Assembly (NCBI GenBank): GCA_903824665.1
Contig: CAIJXT010000011.1
Location: forward strand, 1-64,000
From: an uncultured Bacteroidota bacterium
GTDB lineage: Bacteria > Bacteroidota > Bacteroidia > Chitinophagales > Chitinophagaceae
Length of the DNA stretch: 64,000 nucleotides
Reading direction: 5' to 3'
Part shown: in pieces, positions 26,824 through 35,815 of the stretch
Numbering within the stretch: the first letter of the stretch is position 1
Layout of the letters: each line of letters begins with the position of its first letter
The notes under the pieces: model-generated
Seen by the model: only the letters and a program-made list of their open reading frames with translations
Database searches by the model: none
Told to the model about the DNA's origin: nothing
Program-made: the position numbers and the translations under genes

Positions 26824-27294
26824 ATGATAAAGCAGGCGTTAGGGTTATTGGCTTGTATTTTGCTGACAATGGCTGTCGGGGGCATTTCAGGATTTGCTAC
26901 GATAGATGGGGTAAATGGGTGGTACCGTACATTGAGCAAGCCTTCCTTCAATCCGCCCAATTATCTTTTTGGCCCGGTATGGTCGCTGCTTTACATACTG
27001 ATGGGCATTTCGTTATTCCTGGTGCTAAGAGCAAAACCCACTGCAGAAAAACGAAAAGCGCTCGGCATTTTTACTGCCCAATTGGTGCTGAATTTCTTCT
27101 GGAGCATTTTGTTTTTCAGATTTCACCAGATCGGGTTTGCATTCGCAGAAATAGTGCTCATGTGGGTTTTTATTTTATGGATGATCATTGCTTTTCGCCC
27201 ATTGAGCAAAACTGCATCCTACCTGCAGTTGCCCTACCTGGCATGGGTGTCATTTGCATCCGTTCTAAACGGCGCAATATTGTACCTCAATTGA
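26824..27294 (+). CDS. TspO/MBR-family membrane protein
   Basis: A 156-aa protein with five transmembrane helices and the family signatures: W-Y-x2-L-x-KP-SFNPP and FGPVWSLLYILMG, then a Trp-rich fourth helix and a helix ending in LNGAILYLN. TspO proteins bind porphyrins and are implicated in tetrapyrrole and stress responses in the membrane. It is a single gene, with no photolyase or carotenoid genes beside it. Confidence 0.95.
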   Translation: MIKQALGLLACILLTMAVGGISGFATIDGVNGWYRTLSKPSFNPPNYLFGPVWSLLYILMGISLFLVLRAKPTAEKRKALGIFTAQLVLNFFWSILFFRFHQIGFAFAEIVLMWVFILWMIIAFRPLSKTASYLQLPYLAWVSFASVLNGAILYLN

Positions 27295-27440
27295 ACGATA
27301 CGAAAAAATCCACGACGGTAAATTTTAGATTCTGATTTTATCAACTACTTTTATTCCAGATGCATATCCGTGCAGCTATGCTGGTACAGTTGTTTCCATC
27401 GATATCAATTCGTTTTTACACCTAAACAAAAAATACCCAA

Positions 27441-27866
27441 ATGAAAAGCACCCAACTGATTATTATTGCCGCATTGATTGCTGGATTTGCAGCCTGCAAA
27501 AAAGAAAAAGACGAAAGCAGTGAACAAGCGAAAATGCTTTATGGTAAATGGCGAGAGTCTTTTACGGTACTGGACACCAATGGCAACAATATACTCGACA
27601 ACGATCAGTATATAGCGCATGCTGTAGCCAATGTCTTCACATTTGTGAAAGGTGGTAGCGCAACTGGAACCTGCGAAGACGTTTCTTGCACCACAGCCAA
27701 TTTTCAGTGGGCATTGCTCAATAACAACACCGAACTCCAACTCATAAACACCAGTCCTGCCGCACCTGATACCAATGTGTTCAAGATCTATTCAATGACA
27801 GCAAGCAAAATGGTTCTTTCAACGGGCATCACAGGCACTGTATGGAGTATCTATGAAAAGAAATAA
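27441..27866 (+). CDS. Small lipoprotein, lipocalin-like
   Basis: A 141-aa protein. The lipobox is in AGFAAC with Cys19 followed by a KKEKDESS tether. The mature domain (MLYGKWRES ... FTFVKGG ... WSIYEKK) has the spacing of lipocalin-like Bacteroidota lipoproteins, with opening GKW and closing beta strands. It is anchored in the outer membrane or periplasm. Ligand and role are unknown. The next small membrane protein gene starts 38 bp later. Confidence 0.75.
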   Translation: MKSTQLIIIAALIAGFAACKKEKDESSEQAKMLYGKWRESFTVLDTNGNNILDNDQYIAHAVANVFTFVKGGSATGTCEDVSCTTANFQWALLNNNTELQLINTSPAAPDTNVFKIYSMTASKMVLSTGITGTVWSIYEKK

Positions 27867-27904
27867 TATCGGCCCAGTCGGTACAGTAGCCCCCCCGATT
27901 ACTT

Positions 27905-28207
27905 ATGCTGCATACTACACCAATACTCTTGTTGCAGGCAATGATGGGAGCACCTTTGCTGCTCATCATTGTTCCATTAGTACTCATTTTGGTTGCGGCA
28001 GTGAGTACTGGTGTTGCCTATGCCATATTGAGAATGTATAACCGGGTGAGAATTGCATTTTCCGATTGTGCTGACTTCGAAGAAAGGGAACTTAGGAGAA
28101 AAGTAACACGACGAAAGCATTTTCGGATAGCACTTATTGTGGGTCTTTTGACAGTTGCATACTACCTATTCAGTCTGCTTACCTTTAATGGTCCCTGGAT
28201 AAATTAA
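27905..28207 (+). CDS. Small membrane protein
   Basis: A 100-aa protein, or 88 aa from the ATG at 27941. Two transmembrane helices (LLLIIVPLVLILVAAVSTGVAYAI and FRIALIVGLLTVAYYLFSLL) flank a charged cytoplasmic loop (DCADFEERELRRKVTRRK). No family is recognised. Two consecutive ATG codons at 27941/27944 leave the start open. The gene ends 47 bp before the tRNA-Gly gene. Confidence 0.6.
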   Translation: MLHTTPILLLQAMMGAPLLLIIVPLVLILVAAVSTGVAYAILRMYNRVRIAFSDCADFEERELRRKVTRRKHFRIALIVGLLTVAYYLFSLLTFNGPWIN

Positions 28208-28215
28208 GCTGGTTA

Positions 28216-28246
28216 TTGGTAGTTGTTATCGAAATCCCTACTTTAG
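28216..28246 (+). promoter_or_regulatory. Probable tRNA promoter
   Basis: TTG at 28216-28218 and TACTTTAG at 28239-28246 are 20 bp apart, the Bacteroidota -33/-7 layout with one mismatch (A for G-rich end). The tRNA begins 8 bp downstream. Confidence 0.4.
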
Positions 28247-28254
28247 CATTATCT

Positions 28255-28327
28255 GCGGAAGTAGCTCAGTTGGTAGAGCATCAGCTTCCCAAGCTGAGGG
28301 TCGCGAGTCCGAGTCTCGTTTTCCGCT
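28255..28327 (+). tRNA. tRNA-Gly(CCC)
   Basis: A full cloverleaf. The acceptor GCGGAAG pairs with TTTCCGC (one G-T). The D arm is GCTC/GAGC. The anticodon stem TCAGC/GCTGA has loop TTCCCAA and anticodon CCC at 28288-28290. The T arm is GCGAG/CTCGT around a TCCGAGT loop. The 3' CCA is not encoded (TCGT follows). The T loop opens TCC rather than TTC, a minor deviation. Confidence 0.95.
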
Positions 28328-28337
28328 CGTTAGCATT

Positions 28338-28366
28338 AAGGGTGTTGCAGTGGCAACACCCTTTTT
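28338..28366 (+). terminator. Intrinsic terminator after the tRNA
   Basis: A perfect 9-bp GC-rich stem (28340-28348 with 28353-28361), 4-nt loop AGTG and a T5 tract at 28362-28366, 11 bp past the tRNA. Confidence 0.9.
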
Positions 28367-28438
28367 CTTTTGTACAGATCACATGAATAGCGTGTCTGGT
28401 GTTTTTTTGTTTTAATATTATTCCAAATTTACCAACTC

Positions 28439-29143
28439 ATGCGTTTATTGCAGATTTTGTTAGTGTTCTCAGTGTTTTCTTCGTGTGGCAGCCGAACTGA
28501 TGAACAAGATAAGCTCGGCAGCATTCCGGCCTCCGGTCCCACAGAGCTACCGGCACCGAAGGTTAACGAAACGAAAACAGAATACCATTCATTTTATGAT
28601 TCAATAGGTCAGCTTCCCGAGCCTATTTCGGGGTTGATACCCGATGGGTTTTTGCCTTTAGATACCGCTGTCGGCGATCTTAATCTTGATGGAATCGACG
28701 ATGTCTTACTTGTAGCAAAAAATGAAAATGAACATTCGCTTCATGATCAGGACGATACTTTGCAATTTGATCGCCCATTGCTGATATTGCTGGGGGCTGC
28801 TGATGGTAGATATGCGTTAGTTCGGCGAAATGATAAGGCGGTTATGTGCATCAACTGTTCAGGTGCTGTTGCTTCCGATCCTTACAATGATTTAGAAATT
28901 AAGAATGGCTTTTTTTCTGTTGAGCACGGCGTTGCCGAGGGCCCGCAACATTGGAATCGTATCATAACTTTCAGGTATGACCGGCAAAAAAACGATTGGT
29001 ATCTTTTCAAAGACGGCCTTGAGGCTTATAATCCATTACAGGAAGAAGAGAGTAGCACCGTGATTAAAACAAAGAAGGATTTCGGAGACATTCCTTTCGA
29101 AAAGTACAAATTGGCCGATTGGAGTGTTCCGTCTCAGTTTTAA
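28439..29143 (+). CDS. Lipoprotein with FG-GAP-like calcium motif
   Basis: A 234-aa protein. The signal MRLLQILLVFSVFSSC gives Cys16 as lipidation site. A Pro/Glu-rich tether (30-45) is followed by a domain containing DTAVGDLNLDGIDDVLLV, the D-x-D-x-D-G-x-x-D type of FG-GAP/VCBS blade that binds Ca2+, and RPLLILLGAADG. Similar short proteins in Bacteroidota are of unknown function. It has no operon partner: the tRNA terminator is before it and a 221-bp gap follows. Confidence 0.75.
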   Translation: MRLLQILLVFSVFSSCGSRTDEQDKLGSIPASGPTELPAPKVNETKTEYHSFYDSIGQLPEPISGLIPDGFLPLDTAVGDLNLDGIDDVLLVAKNENEHSLHDQDDTLQFDRPLLILLGAADGRYALVRRNDKAVMCINCSGAVASDPYNDLEIKNGFFSVEHGVAEGPQHWNRIITFRYDRQKNDWYLFKDGLEAYNPLQEEESSTVIKTKKDFGDIPFEKYKLADWSVPSQF

Positions 29144-29364
29144 TACGCTCTTGCCGTACGTCACCGGGTTCCTTGCTTTTTGTGGTATATCCTGATTTAC
29201 ACCGTGTTGTATGCAAACACCAAACCTTGTCAGGTTGTGCTCTTATCTGGTTCTAATCCAAACCGTTACCTATACTCGTTTTTCCTGACATCAGTGTGAC
29301 GTTTGTGTTAAAACTATCCTTAACTTCACACCTTGCTAATTTTTTATTTAACTAATTTATTGTA
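29144..29364. other. Intergenic before the first M43 protease
   Basis: 221 bp, AT-rich near the gene start. It is the presumed promoter region, but no clear TAnnTTTG element or hairpin was recognised. Confidence 0.35.
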
Positions 29365-31572
29365 ATGCTAAAAAAGTTTACGCTCGCAGCATCTGCCATA
29401 CTTTGCCTGGCAGGTGCGTCTTTCGCACAGTCACAGCCCTGCGCCACCGACGATCATCATCACGAACTGTTGAAGAAGCACCCCGAACTAGCCGAATACG
29501 AAAAACAGTTTTACGAACAACTCGGCAAGGCTGCAGCTAAAACCACGGCTACCGGACCCGATACCACATATTATGATGTGCCGCTCGTTGTGCATGTCGT
29601 ACACGATTATGGCGACGAGTTTCTCTCAGACAATGCAATATACCAGGCCGCTTCAGACTGGGCTTTGGCGTTTGTAAGCGCGAATCCTGATACAAATCTT
29701 GTTATACCTCCGTTCAAGAAATATATCGGTAATGCCCGCCTGCGCTTCCACCTGGCTACCATCGACCCCAATGGCAACCCTACCAAGGGTATTGTACGTC
29801 ATTTCTCATACCTTACAGTAGCAGGCAGCGATCAGTCCAAGTTTGATCCATGGCCCAATAATAAGTACATCAACATTTACTTCACTAAAACGCTGGGTAA
29901 TTCAGGTGCAGCAGCGTATGCCTATTATCCCTCATCAGCATCCTTTATGCCTTATTACGATGGCGTTATAGGATTGTACAACTATCTCAATAACTCCAAA
30001 ACCATTCCACACGAATTGGGTCACGTACTCAATCTCCAGCACGTGTGGGGCAACAACAATAATGCAGCCGTTGCTTGTGGCAATGATGCCGTTGACGATA
30101 CCCCGCCTACCAAGGGCCATACGCCCGGTTGCGTTACTTCTTCTATCTACGACACCACCTGTGCTACTGGTTACATGAAGACCTACACTTCCATGTCTGG
30201 TGTTGCAGACTCTGTGGTGAACTATCCGGATACCACCAATGCGCAGAACATAATGGACTACACTTATTGCGCCAATATGTTTACAATAGGGCAGTGCTTT
30301 CGTATGCGCACCGCTATCACCAGTACTACAGCCGGTAGAAATAACCTGATTACACAGGCTAATATCGCTGAAACTGGTGCACTTGCGCCCATGCCCGACC
30401 TTCCACCGGTAGCAGAGTTTACCCTCAACAAAGCTACAGGCACAGGTGTGATCACCGATCCGCGTTCGTACTTCCTGACATTCAATAATGAAGGCTCTTT
30501 TTCATTCAAAAACTCAAGTTGGAATGACACTATTGACGCCATCAACTGGGAGTTCTCCAATGGCGCTACTGTAGCCACCTCTACCGGTACAGGCAATGTC
30601 ACCAACAAATTCGCCATTCCGGGCTGGGTTACGGTTACACTCACTGCCACATCCAACGCAGGCAGCAATACAATCGTCAACAACCGCGCCGTATACGCTG
30701 CGGATACTACACCGGCTGGCGGCATGGGGTACAGTCAGGCATTCGCTACAGAGGGCGATATTCCTAACTGGCCTATGTTCAACTATTACAACAACCCGTT
30801 CAAATGGGAGTTTTACAATGGTGCAGGCCTCGGAGATAATGGCTGTCTGAGGTTCCGCTCGTTCGATGCGTCCGCACGTCGTACAGGTACGGCTACAGGC
30901 GATTTTGATGATATCGTTACTCCGGCTTTCAATCTCGAAGGTGTTACAGGAGATGTATATTTCAACTTCTTCACTGCCGCGGCATCTACTTCCAGTGGTA
31001 TCACCGGCGGTACCACCAAAGTGCTCGATTCACTCGAAATAGATGTTACAACAACTGGCGGTGCACGTTGGACAAAAATTGCTGGCGTTCGTCGTGCTGA
31101 TCTCGTCAATAACGGCAACATCAGCTCAGAGTTTATTCCGGGCGCTTCGGCCAGCTGGGCCGGTAGGTCAGTAGCAGTGCCGGTAGCACACCGCACTCGT
31201 CAAACGTTTTTCCGTTTCAGGGTTAGAGCCGGAAATGGCGGTAACAATATTTATGTAGACAAGATGAATATCAGCAATCTTACTACCGATATTCAGGAAT
31301 TGGCTGCAACCGGCACTAATTCGATGGTCATATTCCCTAACCCTTCTGCAAATGGTTGTAACCTGGTGTTTACAACCGGTACAGACGGTGCAGTTGCTTA
31401 TTCAATTACCGATGTAGCCGGCAAAGTAGTGTATCGTGCTTATAAGAATTTTGCTTCAAATACCCGAATCACTGAGTTCGTTTCGAGAGAAACCGTTCCC
31501 GCAGCAGGTTTGTATTTTGTGACACTGACCAATGGCGGAAACACAGTAACAAGGAAATTAGTAGTCTATTAA
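29365..31572 (+). CDS. Secreted M43-family zinc metalloprotease with T9SS tail
   Basis: A 735-aa protein. A signal peptide (MLKKFTLAASAILCLAGASFAQ) and a propeptide-like region precede the M43 (pappalysin-type) domain with zinc site H216-E217-x2-H220-x5-H226 (HELGHVLNLQHVWG) and the Met-turn NIMDYTYC about 70 residues later. A PKD-like domain (about 385-450, NSSWNDTIDAINWEFSNG ... GWVTVTLTATS) and a jelly-roll region follow. The last 80 residues are a T9SS type A domain (IFPNPSANGCNLVF ... AGLYFVTLTNGG ... RKLVVY). It degrades extracellular protein after export by the T9SS, and is the first of a tandem pair of paralogues. Confidence 0.93.
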   Translation: MLKKFTLAASAILCLAGASFAQSQPCATDDHHHELLKKHPELAEYEKQFYEQLGKAAAKTTATGPDTTYYDVPLVVHVVHDYGDEFLSDNAIYQAASDWALAFVSANPDTNLVIPPFKKYIGNARLRFHLATIDPNGNPTKGIVRHFSYLTVAGSDQSKFDPWPNNKYINIYFTKTLGNSGAAAYAYYPSSASFMPYYDGVIGLYNYLNNSKTIPHELGHVLNLQHVWGNNNNAAVACGNDAVDDTPPTKGHTPGCVTSSIYDTTCATGYMKTYTSMSGVADSVVNYPDTTNAQNIMDYTYCANMFTIGQCFRMRTAITSTTAGRNNLITQANIAETGALAPMPDLPPVAEFTLNKATGTGVITDPRSYFLTFNNEGSFSFKNSSWNDTIDAINWEFSNGATVATSTGTGNVTNKFAIPGWVTVTLTATSNAGSNTIVNNRAVYAADTTPAGGMGYSQAFATEGDIPNWPMFNYYNNPFKWEFYNGAGLGDNGCLRFRSFDASARRTGTATGDFDDIVTPAFNLEGVTGDVYFNFFTAAASTSSGITGGTTKVLDSLEIDVTTTGGARWTKIAGVRRADLVNNGNISSEFIPGASASWAGRSVAVPVAHRTRQTFFRFRVRAGNGGNNIYVDKMNISNLTTDIQELAATGTNSMVIFPNPSANGCNLVFTTGTDGAVAYSITDVAGKVVYRAYKNFASNTRITEFVSRETVPAAGLYFVTLTNGGNTVTRKLVVY

Positions 31573-31651
31573 TATTTTTTTTTCAGGAAACCCAAGTTTC
31601 TTCATTTGAATTACGTCTAATTATATAAGGCTGCAACTCCTGAGGTGTAGT

Positions 31652-31667
31652 GGTGTCTGTCAGACAC
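31652..31667. repeat. Short palindrome GGTGTCTG-TCAGACACC-type
   Basis: The sequence around 31652-31667 reads as an inverted repeat (GGTGTC, 5-nt centre, GACACC) in the 154-bp gap between the two proteases. It has no T-run. It may be an operator, a weak hairpin or a member of a dispersed repeat family. Confidence 0.35.
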
Positions 31668-31726
31668 CTTCAAACCCGCTGGGCCGTAGCTGACAAAATT
31701 TTACTAATTCATAATTACTAGTTCAA

Positions 31727-34000
31727 ATGAAGAAACTTTATCTTTCCTGTGCCCTCGCCATGTTTGCGTTTGGTGGTACAGGTTATGCGCAAAGCCCATG
31801 TGGTACCGACGAAATGCGCAAAGAGGTGTTGAAACAGCACCCCGAATTGTTGCAGTTTGAGGCCGAATTGGAAAAGCAAATCCAGGCAGGTATGCGCCGC
31901 ATCGACTTCAAACGCGCAGCCAAAACCACCTTTGTCGACCAGTCCGATAATCCCGATTTCTGGTACGATATTCCAATCGTAGTTCACATTGTGCACGATT
32001 ACAACACTTACAGTACCAGCACTTTTACAGGCGATTTCATTCCCGATAACTTCATTTTTGAAGCTGTGAAGGAATGGAATATCGTTTTTGCCAAGCAGAA
32101 TGCCGATACAATTGATGTTATACCTCCGTTTAAAAAGTGGGTCGGAAATCCCCGGATCAGGTTGCACCTGGCTACCGTAGACCCCAATGGCAACCCCACC
32201 AAGGGTATCACCCGCCGCCGCTCATACCTTACATACGATGGCGGTCAGCAGGCCAAATTTGATGATTGGTCGCCTTCTTCCTATGTGAATATCTGGTTTA
32301 TCAACAAGATGTCAGCCGGTAGTGGCGCTGCAGCCTATGCGCACTACCCGTCTACGGCTGCCTTTATACCATTTTACGATGGTGTCATTTCGCTTGCCGA
32401 ATATATGAACAAGGGTTCTAAAACCATTCCACATGAGATAGGGCACGTATTCAATCTCTCGCATGTATGGGGAGACAACAACGACCCCTCTCTGGGTTGC
32501 GGTGATGACAATGTAGACGATACGCCACCTACAAAAGGGCATAGCCCATCCGGATGCACTGCAGCTAACCTTTATGATACCAGTTGCAGTATGAATTACT
32601 TCAAGCTCTACACCGACAGCCTGGGCAATATAGAGCTCGTCAATTACCCTGATACCAATAATGGCCAAAACATTATGGACTACACCTACTGCGATCGCAT
32701 GTTCACCAAGGGGCAGGCACGCCGTATGCATCTGGCGCTAAACAGCGACGTTGCTGGCCGCAACAGGTTGTGGGATACTGCCAACCTCGTAGCTACTGGT
32801 TCTTTTCAGCCTATGCCCGACCTCAAGCCAATACCTGATTATTCTGTTACCAATATCATAGGTGGTACATCTTATCTTTCCAAAAATGCCAATTTTACAT
32901 TCCCAGATAAAGAGATCAAGTTCACCAACTTTTCCCACAATGATACGGTTACAGCTATGAAATGGGTGTTCAACGATGCTGCAACTCCTGCTTCAACAAC
33001 GCTGTCTTCCTTCAATCATTCCTTTACTGTTCCGGGTTGGGTAAAACTGGCTTTGACCGCAACAGGGAATCATTCCGGCGATAGTACCATTACGTTCAAT
33101 AAGGCCGTTTTCGTTGCCGACAATACCGGCACACCTGCCGCAGGGTATTATCAGGAATTCAAACCTGAATCCGACCGCGATAAGTGGCCAAACTTCAACT
33201 ATTACAACAATGAATTCCAGTGGGAATTGGCTAATGTAGGCACCTACGACAATAATTCTATCATGTATCGTGGCTACGACGCCCGTGTAACACCTACTGC
33301 GTCACAGCTCACCGGCACCCCAAAAGGCGACTATGATGATTTCTACAGTACTCCTATGGATCTGACTGGAATGGGCACTACATGCAACCTTAATTTCTTC
33401 TTCTCCGGTGCGTCCAGAACTGCCACATCTTCCAATATCAACGATTCACTGTATATCGATTATACTGTGAACAAGGGAACAAGTTGGGTTTCTGTAGCCA
33501 AACTCGGCAAGGGTGAGCTCTTCAACAAAGGTGTTTTATCTACACCATATACTCCCGCCGGTACCTGGGATTGGGCTCCCAAAACCCTGCCATTGCCTGC
33601 CGCGGCCATCACCAACTATACTACTTTCCGCTTCCGTATGCGCCCGGGCACCAATCCTTTTGGCGTGAGCACAGGCAACAATTTCTACATGGACCGTATT
33701 CATTTTAGTCCATGGCCGGCAGAGGTGAGCATGGTGCAGAGTGGCAATGCCAGCGTAAAGGTTGTTCCAAACCCCACTATGGGCGATGCTTATGTGGTAG
33801 TCAACGACGCAGCAAATACAGATGCCGAAATTTCCGTTTCAGATATCACCGGCAAGGTGGTGTATAGTACCAAAGAAGCGATCAAAGGCAGTCAGGCACG
33901 TATCCTGATCCCTGCATCGGCTGTCTCAGTAAAAGGTATATACCTGATACAGACCCTAACAGGAAGTCAGGTAAATACACAAAAGTTGGTTGTATATTAA
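31727..34000 (+). CDS. Secreted M43-family zinc metalloprotease with T9SS tail (paralogue)
   Basis: A 757-aa protein with the same architecture as the preceding gene. A signal peptide (MKKLYLSCALAMFAFGGTGYAQ) is followed by pro-region, M43 domain with H236-E237-x2-H240-x5-H246 (HEIGHVFNLSHVWGD), NIMDYTYC Met-turn, PKD-like domain (ATPASTTLSSFNHSF ... GWVKLALTATG) and C-terminal T9SS sorting domain (VVPNPTMGDAYVVV ... VKGIYLIQTLTG ... QKLVVY). Shared stretches such as LATxDPNGNPTKGI and DDTPPTKGH show a tandem duplication with later divergence. The two zinc sites and both tails are intact, so both should be active secreted enzymes. Confidence 0.93.
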   Translation: MKKLYLSCALAMFAFGGTGYAQSPCGTDEMRKEVLKQHPELLQFEAELEKQIQAGMRRIDFKRAAKTTFVDQSDNPDFWYDIPIVVHIVHDYNTYSTSTFTGDFIPDNFIFEAVKEWNIVFAKQNADTIDVIPPFKKWVGNPRIRLHLATVDPNGNPTKGITRRRSYLTYDGGQQAKFDDWSPSSYVNIWFINKMSAGSGAAAYAHYPSTAAFIPFYDGVISLAEYMNKGSKTIPHEIGHVFNLSHVWGDNNDPSLGCGDDNVDDTPPTKGHSPSGCTAANLYDTSCSMNYFKLYTDSLGNIELVNYPDTNNGQNIMDYTYCDRMFTKGQARRMHLALNSDVAGRNRLWDTANLVATGSFQPMPDLKPIPDYSVTNIIGGTSYLSKNANFTFPDKEIKFTNFSHNDTVTAMKWVFNDAATPASTTLSSFNHSFTVPGWVKLALTATGNHSGDSTITFNKAVFVADNTGTPAAGYYQEFKPESDRDKWPNFNYYNNEFQWELANVGTYDNNSIMYRGYDARVTPTASQLTGTPKGDYDDFYSTPMDLTGMGTTCNLNFFFSGASRTATSSNINDSLYIDYTVNKGTSWVSVAKLGKGELFNKGVLSTPYTPAGTWDWAPKTLPLPAAAITNYTTFRFRMRPGTNPFGVSTGNNFYMDRIHFSPWPAEVSMVQSGNASVKVVPNPTMGDAYVVVNDAANTDAEISVSDITGKVVYSTKEAIKGSQARILIPASAVSVKGIYLIQTLTGSQVNTQKLVVY

Positions 34001-34022
34001 TGTGAGTGAATAATAATCAGGG

Positions 34023-34055
34023 ATGGCTGCTGCAATACTTGTGGCAGCCATTTTT
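34023..34055 (+). terminator. Terminator after the M43 pair
   Basis: ATGGCTGC (34023-34030) pairs with GCAGCCAT (34044-34051). An inner five pairs, two of them wobble, extend the stem to 13 bp with a 3-nt loop, and a T5 run follows at 34051-34055. Confidence 0.75.
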
Positions 34056-34146
34056 GTTTGCCATCATCTGCGTGTTGATTGCCATATGCACATCTGCACT
34101 GCCTCTCTTATCGTCCCAATTCGCATTTTTATTGTAGGTTTACCGC

Positions 34147-34902
34147 ATGAAACCGCGCCAGCCATCATTACCCTTGCTTTCGGGCCGCAAGCCTGTACTA
34201 GAAGCATTAGAGCAGGGAGTTAACATAGAAAAGATCTTTTTGCTGCGCACAGCCTCAGGTCCGGAGATCAATGCTATCAAGCAAAAGGCAAGAGAGTTTA
34301 ATGTGCCGGTTAGTCAGGTGCCGGTAGAAAAACTCGACAACCTCACCCGTGTACAGCATCAGGGCGTAGTGGCATGGGCGTCGCTGTTGCAGTACGTCGA
34401 GCTGCAGGCTGGAATTTCGCATGTGGTAGAGCAGGGCAAAACGCCCTTGTTTCTCTTGCTCGATGGCATTACCGATGTGCGCAATGTGGGTGCGATAGCC
34501 CGCAGCGCACTATGCTGTGGTGCACAGGCACTTATATTGCCTACATCACATGCGGCATCTCTTACAGACGAAGCCATCAAAACATCTGCCGGTGCGCTGC
34601 GCAAGATCATGTTGTGCCGTGTACCATCAGTGCCACAGGCATTAGACATTCTACGGCTGAATGGAATTCAGGTTTTAGGCACACAGATGAAGGGCAGCAT
34701 ACCCGTATACGAATCTGATCTGACCATACCAAGTGCCATAGTTATGGGTGCCGAAGATACAGGTATCAGCAAGGATGTACTGAAACGAGCTGATCAGCTC
34801 ATTCGCATTCCCATGGTGTCCGGTTTCGATTCGCTCAATGTGTCTGTGGCTGCCGGTATGGTACTGTACGAGGCATTGCGTCAGCGAGTGCTGGCTGTGT
34901 AA
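34147..34902 (+). CDS. rlmB: 23S rRNA guanosine-2251 2'-O-methyltransferase type (TrmH/SpoU family)
   Basis: A 251-aa protein. An N-terminal SpoU substrate-binding domain (LSGRKPVLEALEQGVNIEKI ... VARVQHQGVVAW-type motif) precedes the knotted SPOUT catalytic domain with motif 1 DGITDVRNVGAIARSALCCG, motif 2 IVMGAEDTGIS and motif 3 IPMVSGFDSLNVSVAAGMVL. It methylates a guanosine ribose in rRNA, most likely G2251 of 23S RNA, though related TrmH-type tRNA targets cannot be excluded. It is a single gene after the protease terminator and converges with yqgE. Confidence 0.9.
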   Translation: MKPRQPSLPLLSGRKPVLEALEQGVNIEKIFLLRTASGPEINAIKQKAREFNVPVSQVPVEKLDNLTRVQHQGVVAWASLLQYVELQAGISHVVEQGKTPLFLLLDGITDVRNVGAIARSALCCGAQALILPTSHAASLTDEAIKTSAGALRKIMLCRVPSVPQALDILRLNGIQVLGTQMKGSIPVYESDLTIPSAIVMGAEDTGISKDVLKRADQLIRIPMVSGFDSLNVSVAAGMVLYEALRQRVLAV

Positions 34903-34925
34903 ATTAGTGTTTTTTACGTCCGGTT

Positions 34926-35510
34926 TTAGTTCAGCTGAGGGTCAGTGGGTATGTGGGCAAGGTAGGCATATTTCTTGCCCAGCAAGGCTATCGCCTGTTT
35001 CCAGATATCTTCGTGTTTGGTATTAAATAGCAGATTTTCATTCGCATTCGCAATCAGCCAGTTGCCCTCTTTGATCTCTGCTTCCAGCTGACCGGGAGCC
35101 CAGCCCGAGTAGCCCAGAAACAAACGGATGTCCTCCTCATTGTATTTGTCGCTGCCAGAGATATCGCTGAGTTTATCAAACGATCCACCCCAGTATACAC
35201 CTTTTGTTATTTCCATGCCGCCACCTAGCACACCCGGCAGCCTGTGCATCAGGTGCAGCGTGCCGGGCTGCACTGGGCCGCCCTTGTATACTACTGGTCC
35301 CGATGGGCGCATTCCTGTCAGTATATTACCTAGTTTTAATTCAGTGGTTTGGTTCAGTACAAAGCCTACAGAGCCTTCCTCGCTATGTTCGCATAGCAAT
35401 ATCACCGATCGGGTGAAGTTGGTATCATGTAGCAGTGGCTCTGCTATCAGCAACAGTCCAGGCTTCAGCGCCTTAACACTAACAGGGGGGTATATGCTGA
35501 ATTGTTTCAT
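34926..35510 (-). CDS. YqgE/AlgH-family protein
   Basis: A 194-aa protein. Signature blocks are LKPGLLLIAEPLLHDTNFTRSVILL, GSVGFVLNQ, YKGGPVQPGTLHLMHRLPG and FLGYSGWAPGQLEAEIKEGNW, all typical of the YqgE/AlgH (DUF179) family. The family has been linked to alginate and other regulation in proteobacteria, but its biochemical role is undefined. It is cytosolic and stands alone, divergent from rluD-like. Confidence 0.95.
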   Translation of the reverse strand: MKQFSIYPPVSVKALKPGLLLIAEPLLHDTNFTRSVILLCEHSEEGSVGFVLNQTTELKLGNILTGMRPSGPVVYKGGPVQPGTLHLMHRLPGVLGGGMEITKGVYWGGSFDKLSDISGSDKYNEEDIRLFLGYSGWAPGQLEAEIKEGNWLIANANENLLFNTKHEDIWKQAIALLGKKYAYLAHIPTDPQLN

Positions 35511-35803
35511 TTTTTAAAAATAGCGATATTTCATTGAAAAATAAAAGCACCCTCTCAAAATTTTTTCCTATTTGGTTATGTGCAAATATTATGGGTCTCC
35601 TCATTGTAGCTTACACAGCTTTCATAGCAAGTATTTTTTTACAGCTTCATTAGTCCGGTCATCTCGCTCGGTCCCGCAAACCGAATTCGGTCCTCTTTGT
35701 AATGCCGGTAGCATCTCCGGCGGAGTATCAAACTTCCAATAGTATGCCACATCTGCCCGTAATAACACCTGCCAGCGTATATGTTACACAACACTTAACT
35801 GCC
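35511..35803. other. Divergent intergenic region
   Basis: About 290 bp between yqgE (minus) and the pseudouridine synthase (plus). A T-run rich stretch lies next to the yqgE start. No gene is seen; the frame open from 35702 on the plus strand is an upstream extension of the pseudouridine synthase frame and lacks family features. Confidence 0.45.
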
Positions 35804-35811
35804 TATCTTTG
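35804..35811 (+). promoter_or_regulatory. -7 element TATCTTTG
   Basis: It matches TAnnTTTG and ends 4 bp before the ATG at 35816 (a second in-frame ATG is at 35822). The transcript would be nearly leaderless, like that of the gene at 5983. It also argues against the upstream start at 35702. Confidence 0.55.
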
Positions 35812-35815
35812 CACC

